Shown here: positions 39,078 to 51,020 of the stretch, piece by piece
Position numbering within the stretch: the stretch's first letter is position 1
Layout: each line of letters starts with the position of its first letter
Source: Protopterus annectens
Lineage: Eukaryota > Chordata > Ceratodontiformes > Protopteridae
Length of the DNA: 64,000 bases
Assembly (NCBI RefSeq): GCF_019279795.1
Contig: NC_056747.1
Coordinates: 998,606,320-998,670,319 of the forward strand
Direction: 5' to 3'
Made by a program: the position numbers and the translations under genes
Notes under the pieces: model-generated
Seen by the model: only the letters and a program-made list of their open reading frames with translations
The model's database searches: none
Told to the model about the DNA's origin: nothing

Positions 39078-41784
39078 GCTCCATTACCAGGCTACAATTT
39101 ATACCATACCTTTCGGCCACCTAACCTGGATCGAAACACTAAAGGCAGAGGCATGTCCATATTCATTAAGGAGATCCACACCTCCAGGCTAGTTACTCAG
39201 CATAATGCATCTGAGATTATCCAAGTGCACCTAACTCGGGCAAGACCGCAATCCAAATTGTAGCCTGCTACAGACCCCCCACCATGGCCCAGGATTCCCA
39301 CTCCTCATTTCTTGATACACTGGAAAATATTAGGGTACAACCTAACACCATAATAATGGGCGATTTCAAATACCCCACCATTAACTGGGAAAACTACTCT
39401 TGTACCAACTATTGTGCTCAACGTTTTCTGGAATTCATAAATTCTAATGCCTTGGATCAACTTATCTACACCCCCACCAAAGTGGGGTAGCAATATCCTA
39501 GACCAGGTTATTACCAACATGGGCAACCGATGCTCCACGCCAGAGGTCAATTCATCGTTGGTCAGATCCGACCACAAGCTAATCACCCTAGACATCCACA
39601 TCCCTCCCCCACCCCCCATTAGGGAAGCCACAGTAAAAATTTCTCTAAAGCCAACTTAAAGCTAAAATAAGACAGAAGTGGCAAACTTCATGACACCGAT
39701 GCTGACGGGCAATAGAGGTATGACTGCGGAATCCTACACAAATGCACTTTATAAGCACTTACACGAGTGCATGGATCATGCAATCCCTAACAGACCCAAG
39801 ATGCTATCCTCCAAAAAAGGAAGCCAATCTTGTGGTCCCCTGCCATAAACAAACTCTACAACAGAAGAAAGAAACTGTTGCAAAAAAGAGTAAAATCCCA
39901 TGATTGGAGAAACTCCCTGGTCAGCCTCAGTAAGAAGCTGAGATCCCTCATAAAATCCTCCAAAGCTAGTTACGAAAACAAAATTGCCACTGACTCTAAA
40001 GACAACCACAAAGCATTCTATAGCTACGTCAAGAATCTCAATGGCAACACTCAGATCTGCTCTGAGTTACAGCACAATGGCACTAAATATACAGAACCAA
40101 CTGATATTGCCAACATCCTGGCAGATAGGTTCAGTGCAAACTTTATCCCTCTGTCATCCCCTAAAGAACCCATCTCTATACCAGAAGAATGCAAAGTTCC
40201 TGTAATCATGGCTGCAGTGGTAAAAAACACACTATCCAAAGCCAAGAACACAACATCCATGGGACCTGACAACATCCCAGGCTGTGTTTGACATGAATTA
40301 CAGAACGAACTGGCACCCCACCTAAGTACCATGTTCAATCATAGCCTCACCTCAGGATATGTGCCCACTGAATGGTGCACAGTGATGAGTATCCCACTCC
40401 ACAAAGGGGGAGCCACCACAGACCCCGGTACTTACCACCCCATTAGCCTAATGAGCCTGGTCTGCAAGGCTATGGAACATATCATCATGGAGCTTATAAA
40501 CAATGATATTGGTAATCTCCAAACTCAGGACCCCATCCAGTTCGGGTTTGTAAATGGTAGATCATGTCTCCTAAACCTGATAGACTTCTTTGACACCATC
40601 CCCCACTCTGGAATTATAGATAAACTCACTAAACTAGGTATAAATCCCTATGTCACAAGATGGGTTGCCAACTGGCTCACTGACAGAACCCACACTGTGA
40701 AAGTAGCAGACTCCAAATCCAACTTCAGACCAGTGACAAGTGGAGTACCACAGGGTTCAGTCCTGGGTCCTCTCTTGTCTAGTATCTACTTCTCTGAAGT
40801 ACAGGCTAAGACAGAAGGTCTTTGGCTAATGAAGTTCACAGATGACTGCAAACTAGGAGCCATAATCAAAACTCCAAAAGATGTGGACATCCTACAAAAG
40901 GGCCTTGCTGAGACAGATGCCTGGTGTCAAACCCATGGCCTCAAGCTTAATGCCAAAAAGTGCATTGTCATCCCTTTTTGTAAAAACTCTGTACCCATGA
41001 ACTACCACATAGACGGTAGTCTATTTAATACCAAAAGTGTGATAAGAGACCTTGGGACACAGGTGGACAGTAGTCTCTCCTTTGATAATCACATTGCCAC
41101 AGTAGTCAGGAAATCCTTCTACGTGGCACACCTCATCACAAAAGGTTTCTCATCCAGGAAAAAAGAGGTCATTGTTCCCCTCTACTTGTCACTCATTAGA
41201 CCCATTATAGAGTACAATGCCCCTCTTGGTATGTACCTCACAAGACAACTACAGCAACTGGAAAGGCTGCAGAAATACCTCACAAAGAGGATTACTGGCC
41301 TCAAACAGATGCCCTACGCAGACCGTCTAAAAAAACTGCAGCTTTACTCCGTCACATATTGCCTATTCAGTGGCGATCTCTGCCTAACACACAAAGCTAT
41401 GTCAAACCCAGAGCTTTTAGACATGCTCCACTTAAAGAAATCCCAATCCCTATGAGCTACATGCTCTAGGGACCTAAACCTTGTCACCATAATAAACAGA
41501 ACATGCTGGAGGGATAGATTCCTGTCCCACAGACTTCCCATACTCTGGAACAAACTACCTATCTATATCAAACAATGCTCCTCATTAGCACTCTTCAAGA
41601 AAAATCTTGATGATTGGATGGGAGATAGGAAATTCACCCCAGGGATCACTTCTGTGGCTCTGTTCAACAGTGGCACAGGAAAATAATTTTCTTGGGTGGC
41701 AAAAGCCAGGGTACCTTTTGGCTAGGCTTATATAGGCCCTAGGGCCAATAGCCTAGTACCTACCTATGAACCTATGAACCTATG
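39078..41784 (+). pseudogene. CR1-B: younger CR1 with in-frame deletion of RT motif A
   Basis: Homology starts within the endonuclease (LPGYNLYHTFRPPNLDRN, 39087). The endonuclease part has frameshifts but keeps IIMGDFKYPTIN and SSLVRSDHKLITL. From 39830 to 41686 one frame encodes the linker, RT and C-terminus, broken only by TGA at 40289-40291 and TGA at 41453-41455. Compared with CR1-C it lacks 72 bp between NLIDFF and DTIPHSG. That removes the AYLDLAKAFD block with the first catalytic Asp. It keeps SGVPQGSVLGPLL and KFTDDCKLGAI. The 3' end has the shared CR1 tail of CCTATGAA units at about 41762-41784. It inserted into CR1-D. Confidence 0.92.
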
Positions 41785-42690
41785 ACAATGCTTGCTGATA
41801 CCTGTAAACTGAGAGTGGTCATAGACTCTGTGAGTTATGACAATATCCTACAAGAGGGTGTTGATGAACAAATGTCTGTTGCCATACTAATGGCTGTAAA
41901 CTCCATACAAATATATCAGTAGTATCATTTCTATTGGTAACATCTATGTTCCTGGTAAGTAGCACATCAGTTGAAACATGTGAAGTACATTCTCAGGGCG
42001 ATAGACCTGGGCCCACAGGCCTGGCCACGCAGGTTTACACCTAATGTACCTGAGATCACCATGTCTCCCCAGTGGTAAGACAGGAAACATATGTCATAAC
42101 TGAGGACACAGTCCCTCAATTTGACAGACTCATAACCTCCATATACTCTTCCCTTAACATGCCAATATTTGAGTGCAATGGCCATTTGGTAATGTATGTT
42201 TCCAAGCATTACTGGCAATTGCACACAACACAATGGTCCCCTCACAAGGGAACTTCACATCTTTAGTATCTCTTCAATGGGGATCATCTGAAATCAGTGT
42301 CATTGTAGCCTGTGGCTTATAGACTACTCAGAGTTGCTCTCTGCCTTGCATACGGGCAATGTGTGACCCTGCTTGATTGGAAATATTGCATATCTGTAGG
42401 TGGCATGGTACATGGATTGGTCACTCTAAGGACATTAACCCAGTATGTGACATTAGTAATGCATGCTGATGGGAGAATTCTGTCTAGCAGACTTTAACAT
42501 ACCTTTGAAACAGAATACTGCCTAATAGCAAACTGAGCACCTCAGTGGACCTCATCAGATGCCATCTGTATGATTGGCTGGGTGACTGTTATTTCACCAC
42601 AGGACTTCTGCCTGTGTCCCTCGTGGACAAGAGCAGTATGTGCTGATCATGTAAAAAAGGGTATAAACTTGGCTAGGATTGTGGGGGCTG
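41785..42690 (+). pseudogene. CR1-D part 3: old CR1 RT C-terminus and 3' end
   Basis: TMLADTCKLRVVIDSVSYDN (about 41784) aligns with TKFADDCKLGSIVENTSDTD, exactly where part 2 stopped. At about 42570 the sequence coding for DWLGDCYFTTGLLPVSLVD aligns with EWLGNRKFTPGITPVALLD near the CR1 ORF2 end. The rest is decayed beyond confident reading. No CCTATGAA tail is visible. Confidence 0.7.
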
Positions 42691-43194
42691 TAAGTTCATT
42701 ATGCTACTAAAGTTCAAAGATCCTGTGATTTCATAAGCTGATGTAAAATTTTCTAATAGCCACACACACAAACCTGGCTACATTGAGGATAGCACCACTT
42801 CCAATTACTGTTTACAGGACATGACACAGCACACACACACTGCAAGTTGGCTGCATATAAATTGGAACACTAACCTATCTAATGGTCCACACTACAGATC
42901 ACAGTGCATGATGCACGTGCTTCACCTCAAGTCTGCTCTTACTATCTCCTTAGGACATCTTATGCTTAATGACATCAGCAGGCTTAGTTATGCTCAGGAT
43001 TTGGAGGCCCACATCACCTGCTATAACCAAAATACTACAAAACCTTACAACTTTCGAAGTTACTGAGATGATCATATTTATGTTGTATGGATATACACAC
43101 ACTGCATGGCCAGGAGTGAGATGAGAACCCTTATCTATCTACTCTTACACACTATAGATCACAGTAAACATCAAGTGCACCATGTCTTAATAAT
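42691..43194. other. No gene recognised
   Basis: Unassigned DNA between CR1-D and CR1-C. I looked for the missing 3' part of Harbinger-3 here and did not find it. Confidence 0.45.
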
Positions 43195-44640
43195 ATGCAA
43201 AAGAGGAGTGACTACAGACCCTGGGAACTATCTCCCCATTAGCCTGATAAGTCTGATATGCAAAGCTATGGAACGCATCATCATGGACCTAATAAACAAG
43301 GATATGGGGAATCTCCAAACTCTGGATCCCGCCCAGTTTGGTTTTGTGAAGGGTAGATCATACCTGCTCAACTTGGTCAACTTCTTTGAGTCAGTCACCA
43401 GAGCTGTGGATGAAGGCAAGATGGTTCATACAGCCTACCTTGATCTGGCCAAGGCCTTTGATACCATTCCCCACTCAGGAATCATAGAAAAACTCACTAA
43501 GCTAGACATCAACCCCTATATCACTAGGTGAGTTGCAAACTGGCTCACAGGTAGAACCCACAGTGTGAAAGTAGCTGATTCTAAGTCAGACTGCCGACCA
43601 GTCTTGAGTGGAGTCCCACAGGGTTTGGTCCTGGGTCCTCTCCTGTTTGGTATCTACTTCTCTGAAGTCCAGGCCAACACGAAGGGATTCTGGCTGACAA
43701 AGTTCACAGACGATTGCAAGTTGGGAGCTATTATTAACTCCCTGAGTGATGTTGACATCCTACAGAAGGGCCTCACTGAGACCCATGACTGGTGTTAGAA
43801 CCATTGCTTTGAGGTCAATGCCAAAAAATGTGCCGTCATCTCATTTGGGAAAAACCCAGTTCCCATGAAATACCAAACTGATGGTAATCCACTTAATACA
43901 GAAGGCATTATAAGAGATCTGGTAACACAGGTTGACAGCAACCTCTCTTTTGACCACCACATTGCCACTGTGGTCAGAAAATCCTTATATGTGGCACATC
44001 TCATTACTAAGGGTTTTGCATCCAGGAAGAAAGAGGTAATTATCTCCCTCCACTCTTCTCTCATTAGGCCAATCATTGAGTACAATGCCCCATTTGGCAT
44101 TTGCCTCACTAAACACCTGCAACAACTGGATAGGCCACAAAAGTACCTCACAAAGAGGATCCTAGTCTTTAAATACTTGTCCTATATGGACAGACTAAAA
44201 AAAATTCCAACTATTGTCTGTCTCATATCGCCTACTTAGAGGCGATCTCTGCTTGATTTACAAAGCCTTAGCTTTGTTAGAAATGCTACATCTAAAGAAA
44301 TCCCTCCGCACCACACACCCCAGACACCTCAACCTCATTACGACAATCAACAGAACATGCTGGAGGGACAGGTTCATAACCCAGAGACTGCTCATGCTAT
44401 GGAATAGACTTCCCATACATATCAAGCAGAGCACCTCACTGGCCCTCTTCAAGAGAAATCTTGATGAGTGGCTGGGAAATAGAAAATTCACCCCAGGGAT
44501 CACACCAGTGGCTTTACTCGACAGAGGCACTTGGAACTAAGGTCGGGTGGCACAATGCTAGGGTAATCCTATGGGCTAGGCTTGTAAAGGCTCCAGGTCC
44601 ATTAGCCTAGTACACACCTATGAACCTATAAACCTATGAA
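43195..44640 (+). pseudogene. CR1-C: 5'-truncated CR1 RT
   Basis: CR1-like from about 43195 (TDPGNYLPISLISLICKAMER). It carries the RT fingers, an intact motif A HTAYLDLAKAFDTIPHSG (about 43430), SGVPQGLVLGPLLFGIYF and KFTDDCKLGAI (about 43700). One frame runs from 43195 to about 44200 with TGA at 43529-43531 (Trp position) and TAG at 43796-43798. A frameshift then leads to 44214-44540 (INRTCWRDRF, LDEWLGNRKFTPG). The tail at 44617-44640 is CCTATGAA-type with one variant unit. It abuts the Harbinger-3 transposase directly at 44641. Confidence 0.9.
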
Positions 44641-45540
44641 TCAGATTTTGTAGCATAGTACATATTGTGAACATATGTGCATATATATCTAGAGAGTACT
44701 GCAGGGCTCCACCAGATATATATAGGCACCAGAACTGTGACTTCAGGAGCCCAAACACATACTCTATGATGTTCCTAGTTTGTACGTATGCCTCATTGTG
44801 GCATTCTTCCATGGGTGTGTGTGTATTTCTGATGGGTTTCATCATCCACGGTTATAGGGCATAGCCAGCATCTCCCAGTAAATGGCCATGCGGGATGTCC
44901 CCCTAGCAAACATCTGGCACAGCTGTAATGCATGCCATATATAGGAGTTGTGAAAACTAACAATTCTGCCAGCACACATGTTCAGGATGATCTTCTGGGC
45001 ATTAGACACAACCTGGCAGTTGATGGAGTGGTACCCTTGGAGGTTGACGTAGATTGTACCCTCCTCATCAGGTGGTGCCTTGATGTGTATATGAGTGCAG
45101 TCTATGGCACCCAGTACTTCAGGGTAGTGTGCGACACAGTAGAAGTGTTGTATATTGCTGTCCTTTACCTCAGCAGTGAGGGGAAAATATATGTGCTTAC
45201 TGGCATGTGGTAGCATGGCATCCAGGAAATGGTGGTGTGTCCTGGATGCAGATGCCTGTGAGACCCTCATCATGCCCCCAGCTGGTATTTGAAAAGTACC
45301 TGTAGCTAGCATCCTAAGGGCTACACATAACATTGTTTCCAGTGGGATGGGTTCCCCTCTGTTGGCTCTGGTTCTGAGTTGACAGCAGCAGAGCTCAGTG
45401 AGCTCTTGTAATATGTCCCTGTCCACCCTGCAGCACTCTACACTCTCCAGAGCATGTAGCTCCTGGAAGGTTACCCTGGGCCTGAACACTGCTCTTCTGC
45501 TCTGGCTACACCTATTGTGAGCAACACCAGCAGCACTGCC
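44641..45540 (-). pseudogene. Third Harbinger transposase copy, 3' end cut off by CR1-C
   Basis: On the minus strand the frame opens after a TAA at 45541-45543 and aligns with copy 1 from NRCSQSRRAVFRPRVTF (45516). Features: LATGTFQIPAGGMMRVSQAS, GAIDCTHIHIKAPP (first Asp kept) and SYIWHALQLCQMFARG. A frameshift follows near 44890. The second Asp region (LLGDAGYAL, followed by a TAA) lies in the new frame. Then PIRNTHTPMEECHNEAYVQT and RNIIEYVFGLLKSQFW, with the catalytic Glu kept, run to LHNLI-like MLQNLI, where CR1-C begins. All three catalytic residues survive; one frameshift, one stop and the lost C-terminus inactivate it. Confidence 0.87.
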
Positions 45541-46576
45541 TTAAGCATCTAGCACATACAGATATAGCAGACCTGCAGCAGCCCCTAGTATTATCTCATT
45601 TAAAATTCCCAAGTCTGTACTCCAATGGTCCAGAGTACTGGGGGGAAATTGGAATGTAGGGTGTATGCATACTGTATGCAACTCTGCTGTAGGTCCAGAA
45701 TGTGTGATTGGCTAACCATTATGTATTCCACCTGCATACAATATAATTAACATCATTTAATGGTCCTATTTCAATGTGTGATGCTGACCAAAGTGCTGTG
45801 TCATGAAGCATAGGATATACAAAGGTCAAAATCAATAACTGAATATATCTGGTTTTAAGAACACTCTCAGCCAGGTGGTGTACCACACAAATACATGAAC
45901 CTAAGGTTAAAAGAGCTTTGACGTGAGAGGATGCACCCCCTTGATGTCAGTCACATCCTGTGTAAACATCAACATGGTTTAAGAGCCTACACAAAGGGGA
46001 TATGCAGACACGATTATTCCTTTCTGCTATTTAATAACTCCACCTCATTTGCATACATATCTGTGGTGACAGCCTGGACATCTTAGCAATAGCAGTAATG
46101 CACCACTGTTGGGACCCTATGCAAGGTCCTATAATACATTTCTGCCACATAGTATAAAATTCTTTTTTTTCTGTTAAGCATGTTTTTACACTGCGCTGCA
46201 CAGTGCAAACATGCTAAGATTAGAAAAAAAATTATTAGTTTAACTTAGTCGAGTAATCTTTCTGACATACTGAATAATAGTTTTGCTCATATGAGTATGT
46301 GGTATTACATTTTGAGGGGATTTATGTCCACATTTCTAAAGTTTTACACCCCATTTTGACTGTCTAGACTCCTGTATGCACAGTTTTTCTGTATACAATA
46401 CGGACACTGACATGGGGTCTGAACACATGCCTTTCTGCCTGTTGGATCAGTCTACCTGCCTCATTTGCATGAGATTCAGCACTTACTGAATCTTAATATG
46501 TTTGTGTCCATGTAAGCATTGTGGTGCGATGTCTACATGAAAAATAATGTGTAGGCTTTATTGAATTCCCCCCAAA
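45541..46576 (-). mobile_element. Harbinger-3 5' non-coding region and probable terminus
   Basis: No coding is seen. On the minus strand ATGCAAATGAGG occurs at about 46460 and about 46050, matching the motif pair upstream of copy 1. The proposed outer end at about 46576 reads GGGGGGAATTCAATAAAGCC on the minus strand, similar to the end of copy 1 at 5982. Target-site duplication could not be checked because the other end is missing. Confidence 0.45.
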
Positions 46577-48319
46577 GTCTTCTGCCTGCAGTAAAACTAC
46601 TTGTTACAACACACAAAATGCTTCAGCCCTGACTGCAAAAGCACTATTACTATACCTTCACCCTGCCCTAGCTATCCTTCTGATAGCAACAATATATTGT
46701 TACACCAATATTTTTTTTCTTTTGCATGTTTGCAACCATGTTCTGTCAATATGGAGTTATACTGCTTTTAATTTGCTTCTCTGTAATTACCTTGTTCTGT
46801 AACCTTGCTGTGCTTTGCAATCCTAGCTGGACCAACTATTAGATATACTTACTTAGTACTCTACCCTGGTCATCAAACACAAACAAACAAATAAATGAAT
46901 ATATTGCAATGTATGGCTTTCCCTGTGTGAAAAAAAAAACACTTGTATGAGATTCATAAATAGTTGACCTGAAAGAGACTGACCTTTAATTTTAGAAAAG
47001 ACTGATTTTTCAGGTGACTTAGTTAGATGCAGAAACATATAGGCTACCTTGCAGGCATTTGCTTTGTTGCTCTTAATGAATGGCATCCTCTAAAGTAAAA
47101 ACAAACAAATAAATAATGGCACTTCCTTTCTGGTATGTAAAGTTATGTACAGAGGATTTTGTGACGTTTGCCAGTATTACTTGCTTCATATATTACACTG
47201 CCCTTTATTGTTTGTAATTGTCTTATTCCACTGAGTTCAGATCTGTGCTGCACACTGTAATTCAGGATCAGAAGACACCCACATAGCTTCTTGTAGCTAT
47301 TACAGTGGGCTTCTTGTCTCACCCACTGTTATTTTCCTAATGCTAGTCACATTTCTTGCACACTGCACAAGGTAGAACTGGTTTGGTGGTATGTTAACAA
47401 TGAAGAATGGGCCTTAACCTAGTAAAATGATATGTACTGGATCTGGCTGGCATATTGTTTCATTCATATGCTCCTAGACTCTCTTCTATTATGTTTCTCT
47501 TTCTCTTTCTTATCTCTCAGTAGGGGAAAGCCCCTTACAAGAGCCTGGGGTAAGTCTAAGGTCTTCAGAAGAATAGACGTTTTAGTGGTTGCACCTCTTA
47601 TCTCTTCCATGGAAGACATTCCAAGGGTCTCTAATGACATTTTACGAGTGGTTTAAAAACATTTGTATTTTAGCGAATATTTCAAGACTGTAAATCATAG
47701 CTGATGTGAAGATGTTTCTTTATTGCATAGTTTATTGATATACATATTATGTGTCTGATATTTTCAGAGATGGAATATTTTGCACAGGAAAAATTGTCAT
47801 AAGAAAGAATGGGAACCTAGCACTGCTCTCACTACTGGACTGAAAGGGGAACTATGTCACTTTTTGTAAAACTGGCTCAATTAAAGGATTTGGAATTAAA
47901 CATATAAACAAACAAAAGTCCATTCGACCAACTTTTTATATTTTTTTCTTCTTACAGGATAGTACCATTTTACCTCAGTCCCACATACACACCCCATGTA
48001 TGGTGCCATACCCTCTGCACCCCTATACATCTATTGCAGGGTCATTGCATGGGAGGAGAAGAAATACCTCTTGTAGTGACCCCATCCCTAATAGCAAATC
48101 TTGGATTTTTTTTTTGTGATGAACTGTATGAAACTAGGCTGATGAACTGGATTATGCTAAATTGACATTTTCCAAAATGGCGTAATCTGTATTGAAATTT
48201 TACACTGTCCTCTCTTCTGGCACGCATAAATATCCTACCAGCAGATGTTGTCTAGTAAAGCTCCAATAGTAACCAAACTGGGGCATCCGATTTACATGCT
48301 GAATGAAAACAGCAACATT
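46577..48319. other. No gene recognised
   Basis: AT-rich non-coding DNA. Short ORFs (46853-47086 minus, 47432-47656 plus) match nothing I know. Confidence 0.5.
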
Positions 48320-48900
48320 TGCAAGTAGAAATATTTTTATTATAAAATTGTTCAATACTTGCCATAATGCAACCAAGGATTACAAATGTATAATAAATAG
48401 CTTTTATCAAAACAGAAAAATCTATTTAAAATAAGTTGCAAGAACAATTAAATAATTAACAGTGTTAGATCAAGCTCCAGATTTAGAACAGAGTCTGGAA
48501 TTTAAAATAAAATATGCTTCCTTTTGTACACATTTATGTTCCTGAGAAATACTTCTAATGTTAGGAAGAGTGTACTTCAAAGAATACATTTTTAATAAAC
48601 TGTACTTGCCATCATGGTAAGACCAACTATGCATATCATGATTATTGCCTCAATGTTTATTTATTTCTAATATCATTAAGATGTTCCTGTGCTTTAAACT
48701 TAAATGCTATTTTTGTCAGCCCAGTGTGCACTTAATTACAAACACACTTGGCTGAGTAAACCACACTACTGTTATCACATGTATATTATCCCACACATTT
48801 ATAACAAAATATATTATTAGTTATATGCAAGCCAACATCATTATAAATACATCATTACAAACATTACACTTAGAATATTAAGGGTGCCAGTTTGGGGAAC
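48320..48900 (-). pseudogene. PLE-4: relic of a Penelope-like GIY-YIG domain
   Basis: Read on the minus strand, about 48770-48650 gives SSVVYSAKCVCN, a stop, then VHTGLTKIAFKFKAQEHLND and IRNK. This matches the PLE GIY-YIG pattern VIYLVTC..FYIGQTSRPFRIRMSEHLSDARNK of PLE-1. Upstream, KCNVCNDV (about 48860) sits where the Cys knuckle is expected. Downstream, HKCVQKEAYFILNSR (about 48530) resembles the late Glu-containing REAFWI segment. Stops are frequent. It is older than the other PLEs and apparently of another subfamily. No RT was recognised upstream. Confidence 0.6.
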
Positions 48901-50756
48901 TGCATAGAAAACCAGATAATCTAGTAACAGATGTATATTTAATTCTTCCAAGTCTTTCCAGCTGATGCCCTTCCTAATGAATCCAGCTCACCCACCAAGA
49001 AGTGATTAGTAGATGGCTTTTCTCTTCTCTTTATCCCAGCCTCACTATGTTTGGCACAACTCTAAAATCCATCATCTTGCCTTAGTCCAAACTACTCCAG
49101 TGCAATTTTTTTTGAGCCTTTTGTGTATGGATATGATATTCATAATGGGCAGTCAATGATGATAACAGTTTACCACTCATGTTCAGATCAAAGAGATTGC
49201 ACTGCCAATCACAGGTATCTAGGTATGTCTGCACTTCCCAATGGGATTAGTGACATATCCAAGTAAGACTGCAGAGTAGGTAGGTAGCACCTTATCATGC
49301 ATCTCACTCACCTTCTGCAAAAAAGCTGAAAACTCTATACAGTTACTTTGTGCATACGTACAAACAATTTCTGGAGTTTTCCTTTCTGCAGCCTATGGCT
49401 GCACTGAGACAACATTATCATTTACTAGGAAAGACTCTAAATGAGCAACCCTCAGACAGAAGTTAGTAGGATTCTTACACCAGCCCAAACAACAAGACCA
49501 GAATAACAGAGAAGCCTTCCTGATCAATAAATCTAATCACAAAACCCACAGTGCCTGAACAAGTATTTCTAGTCAGTACTCTTCCCCAGTTCAGGGTCCT
49601 TTCCACCAGTCTGGTCATGTGCCATATCGATTAAGCTGATTTCCATTGCACAGGTTATGTTATCTGAATCTGTCCTGCTCATGACTCCCACCTGGCTGAA
49701 CTGTAGCCAATCTCCAGACTTCATGTTTAAAGTGCAATGCCTACAAGTTAGCTCCAGGTAGTCATTTCTACTTAAAGTTAGCAGGGTTACTAGTTCCCAT
49801 ATTTGAGTTTAAAGCACCTAGAATAACATACAATATCTTCAGCAAATAGAGAGAGAGAAATCTCAGCTGCAGCAAAATTTGTTTCAAAAAAACAGTAACA
49901 GCAGTTCAGAGAATAATCAGGCAAAATACTGGCTGTTTAAAGTAACTACAGAGTGCCAGCACAACATTCTGTAATTTAATAATACAGCATTTTTACCCTA
50001 AGTACAGAACCACGATAATTTATGTTGCAATCATTCAATAAGCTTCAAATAGCAGATAACAGCTGCAGAATGTGTGTAGAAATGTAAGTATAATATTCAC
50101 ATAATCTTACATGTATTATTTGAAACCCATGTAATACAAGTACAGGGAGTGGAACCCATGCTTTGTTCTGGGCATCTCTTGCACAGTTCAAAAAAAAAAG
50201 GACAGGAGTTTCTTTAGGGGAGCATATATTTATTCACAAAAATATTATGGATTTACTTTATGTATTAGAATAGGTAATTCAATACTGTACATATTTTGAA
50301 AACAAAACTTTTCATTCCCTTATGATGCTCTTAATTGAGGCAATTAAATTTTACACAAAAATGTTCCTGACCTTGTTGCCTTATATAGAAAAGAAATGGA
50401 TCTGAGGAATGCAGTTCAACTTACAGTACCACATATAACCAGCTGAACGTGTTCTATGTATAAGTTTCTGGTGGCATATTCACTATAATAAGAAATAGCA
50501 TTTACATGAAGCATACTTATATACATATGATACATTTCTACCTTAATGCATGTAATCCTTAAGTTACTGTATGAATATTATAACTAGATTCTGTGTGCTA
50601 TCTATTCTTTGTACAGAAATCCCCATTTATGCAAAAAAACTTACATATGCAAAAGTATACCTTATTCTAAAACTTTATTATTTTATCCTTTGGCAGTACA
50701 GAAGTATGTACACACCTAGCAAACCCTGCTGTGTGATTCTGTCACACTTGTTCTTC
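48901..50756. other. No gene recognised
   Basis: AT-rich non-coding DNA. A stretch at about 48950-49010 (minus: GGATTCATTAGGAAGGGCAT) looks like an interspersed-repeat fragment but was not classified. Confidence 0.45.
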
Positions 50757-51020
50757 TTTTGTCTTTTCACGGTTAGGGGTCGCCACAGCAGACCTCCGGT
50801 CCACTAATGATTGGTAGTAGACTTTTACGGTGCCGAGGTGCCAGCTCATCACCCAACCTTCAACAAAGGCACACCCATTTATGCATGCCTTTCGAACGCC
50901 ACTTGACCATGGGGAGGACATGCAGACTCCACACAGAAGGCGCTCCAGCTGAGAATCGAATGGGAGAACCTCTTGCTGTGAGGCAACAATGCTACTGCTG
51001 CACCACCGCGGCTTACGATT
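50757..51020 (-). mobile_element. tRNA-derived SINE
   Basis: On the minus strand a tRNA-like head with an A-box-like GGTGGTGCAGCAGTAGCATT is followed by a B-box-like CCCATTCGATTCTCAGC. Then comes a body with GTGTGGAGTCTGCATGTCCT and, at the far end, GTCGCCACAGCAG-type sequence (plus-strand 50778). This head-plus-body layout is typical of vertebrate tRNA SINEs, and a related body lies at 63470-63640 on the plus strand. Confidence 0.7.

Noticed and set aside
45639..46576. A possible 0.9-kb MITE with GGGGGGAAATT / AATTCCCCCC ends
   Set aside because: The second end fits better as the Harbinger-3 terminus; the first is a weak G-run match and no target-site duplication is visible.
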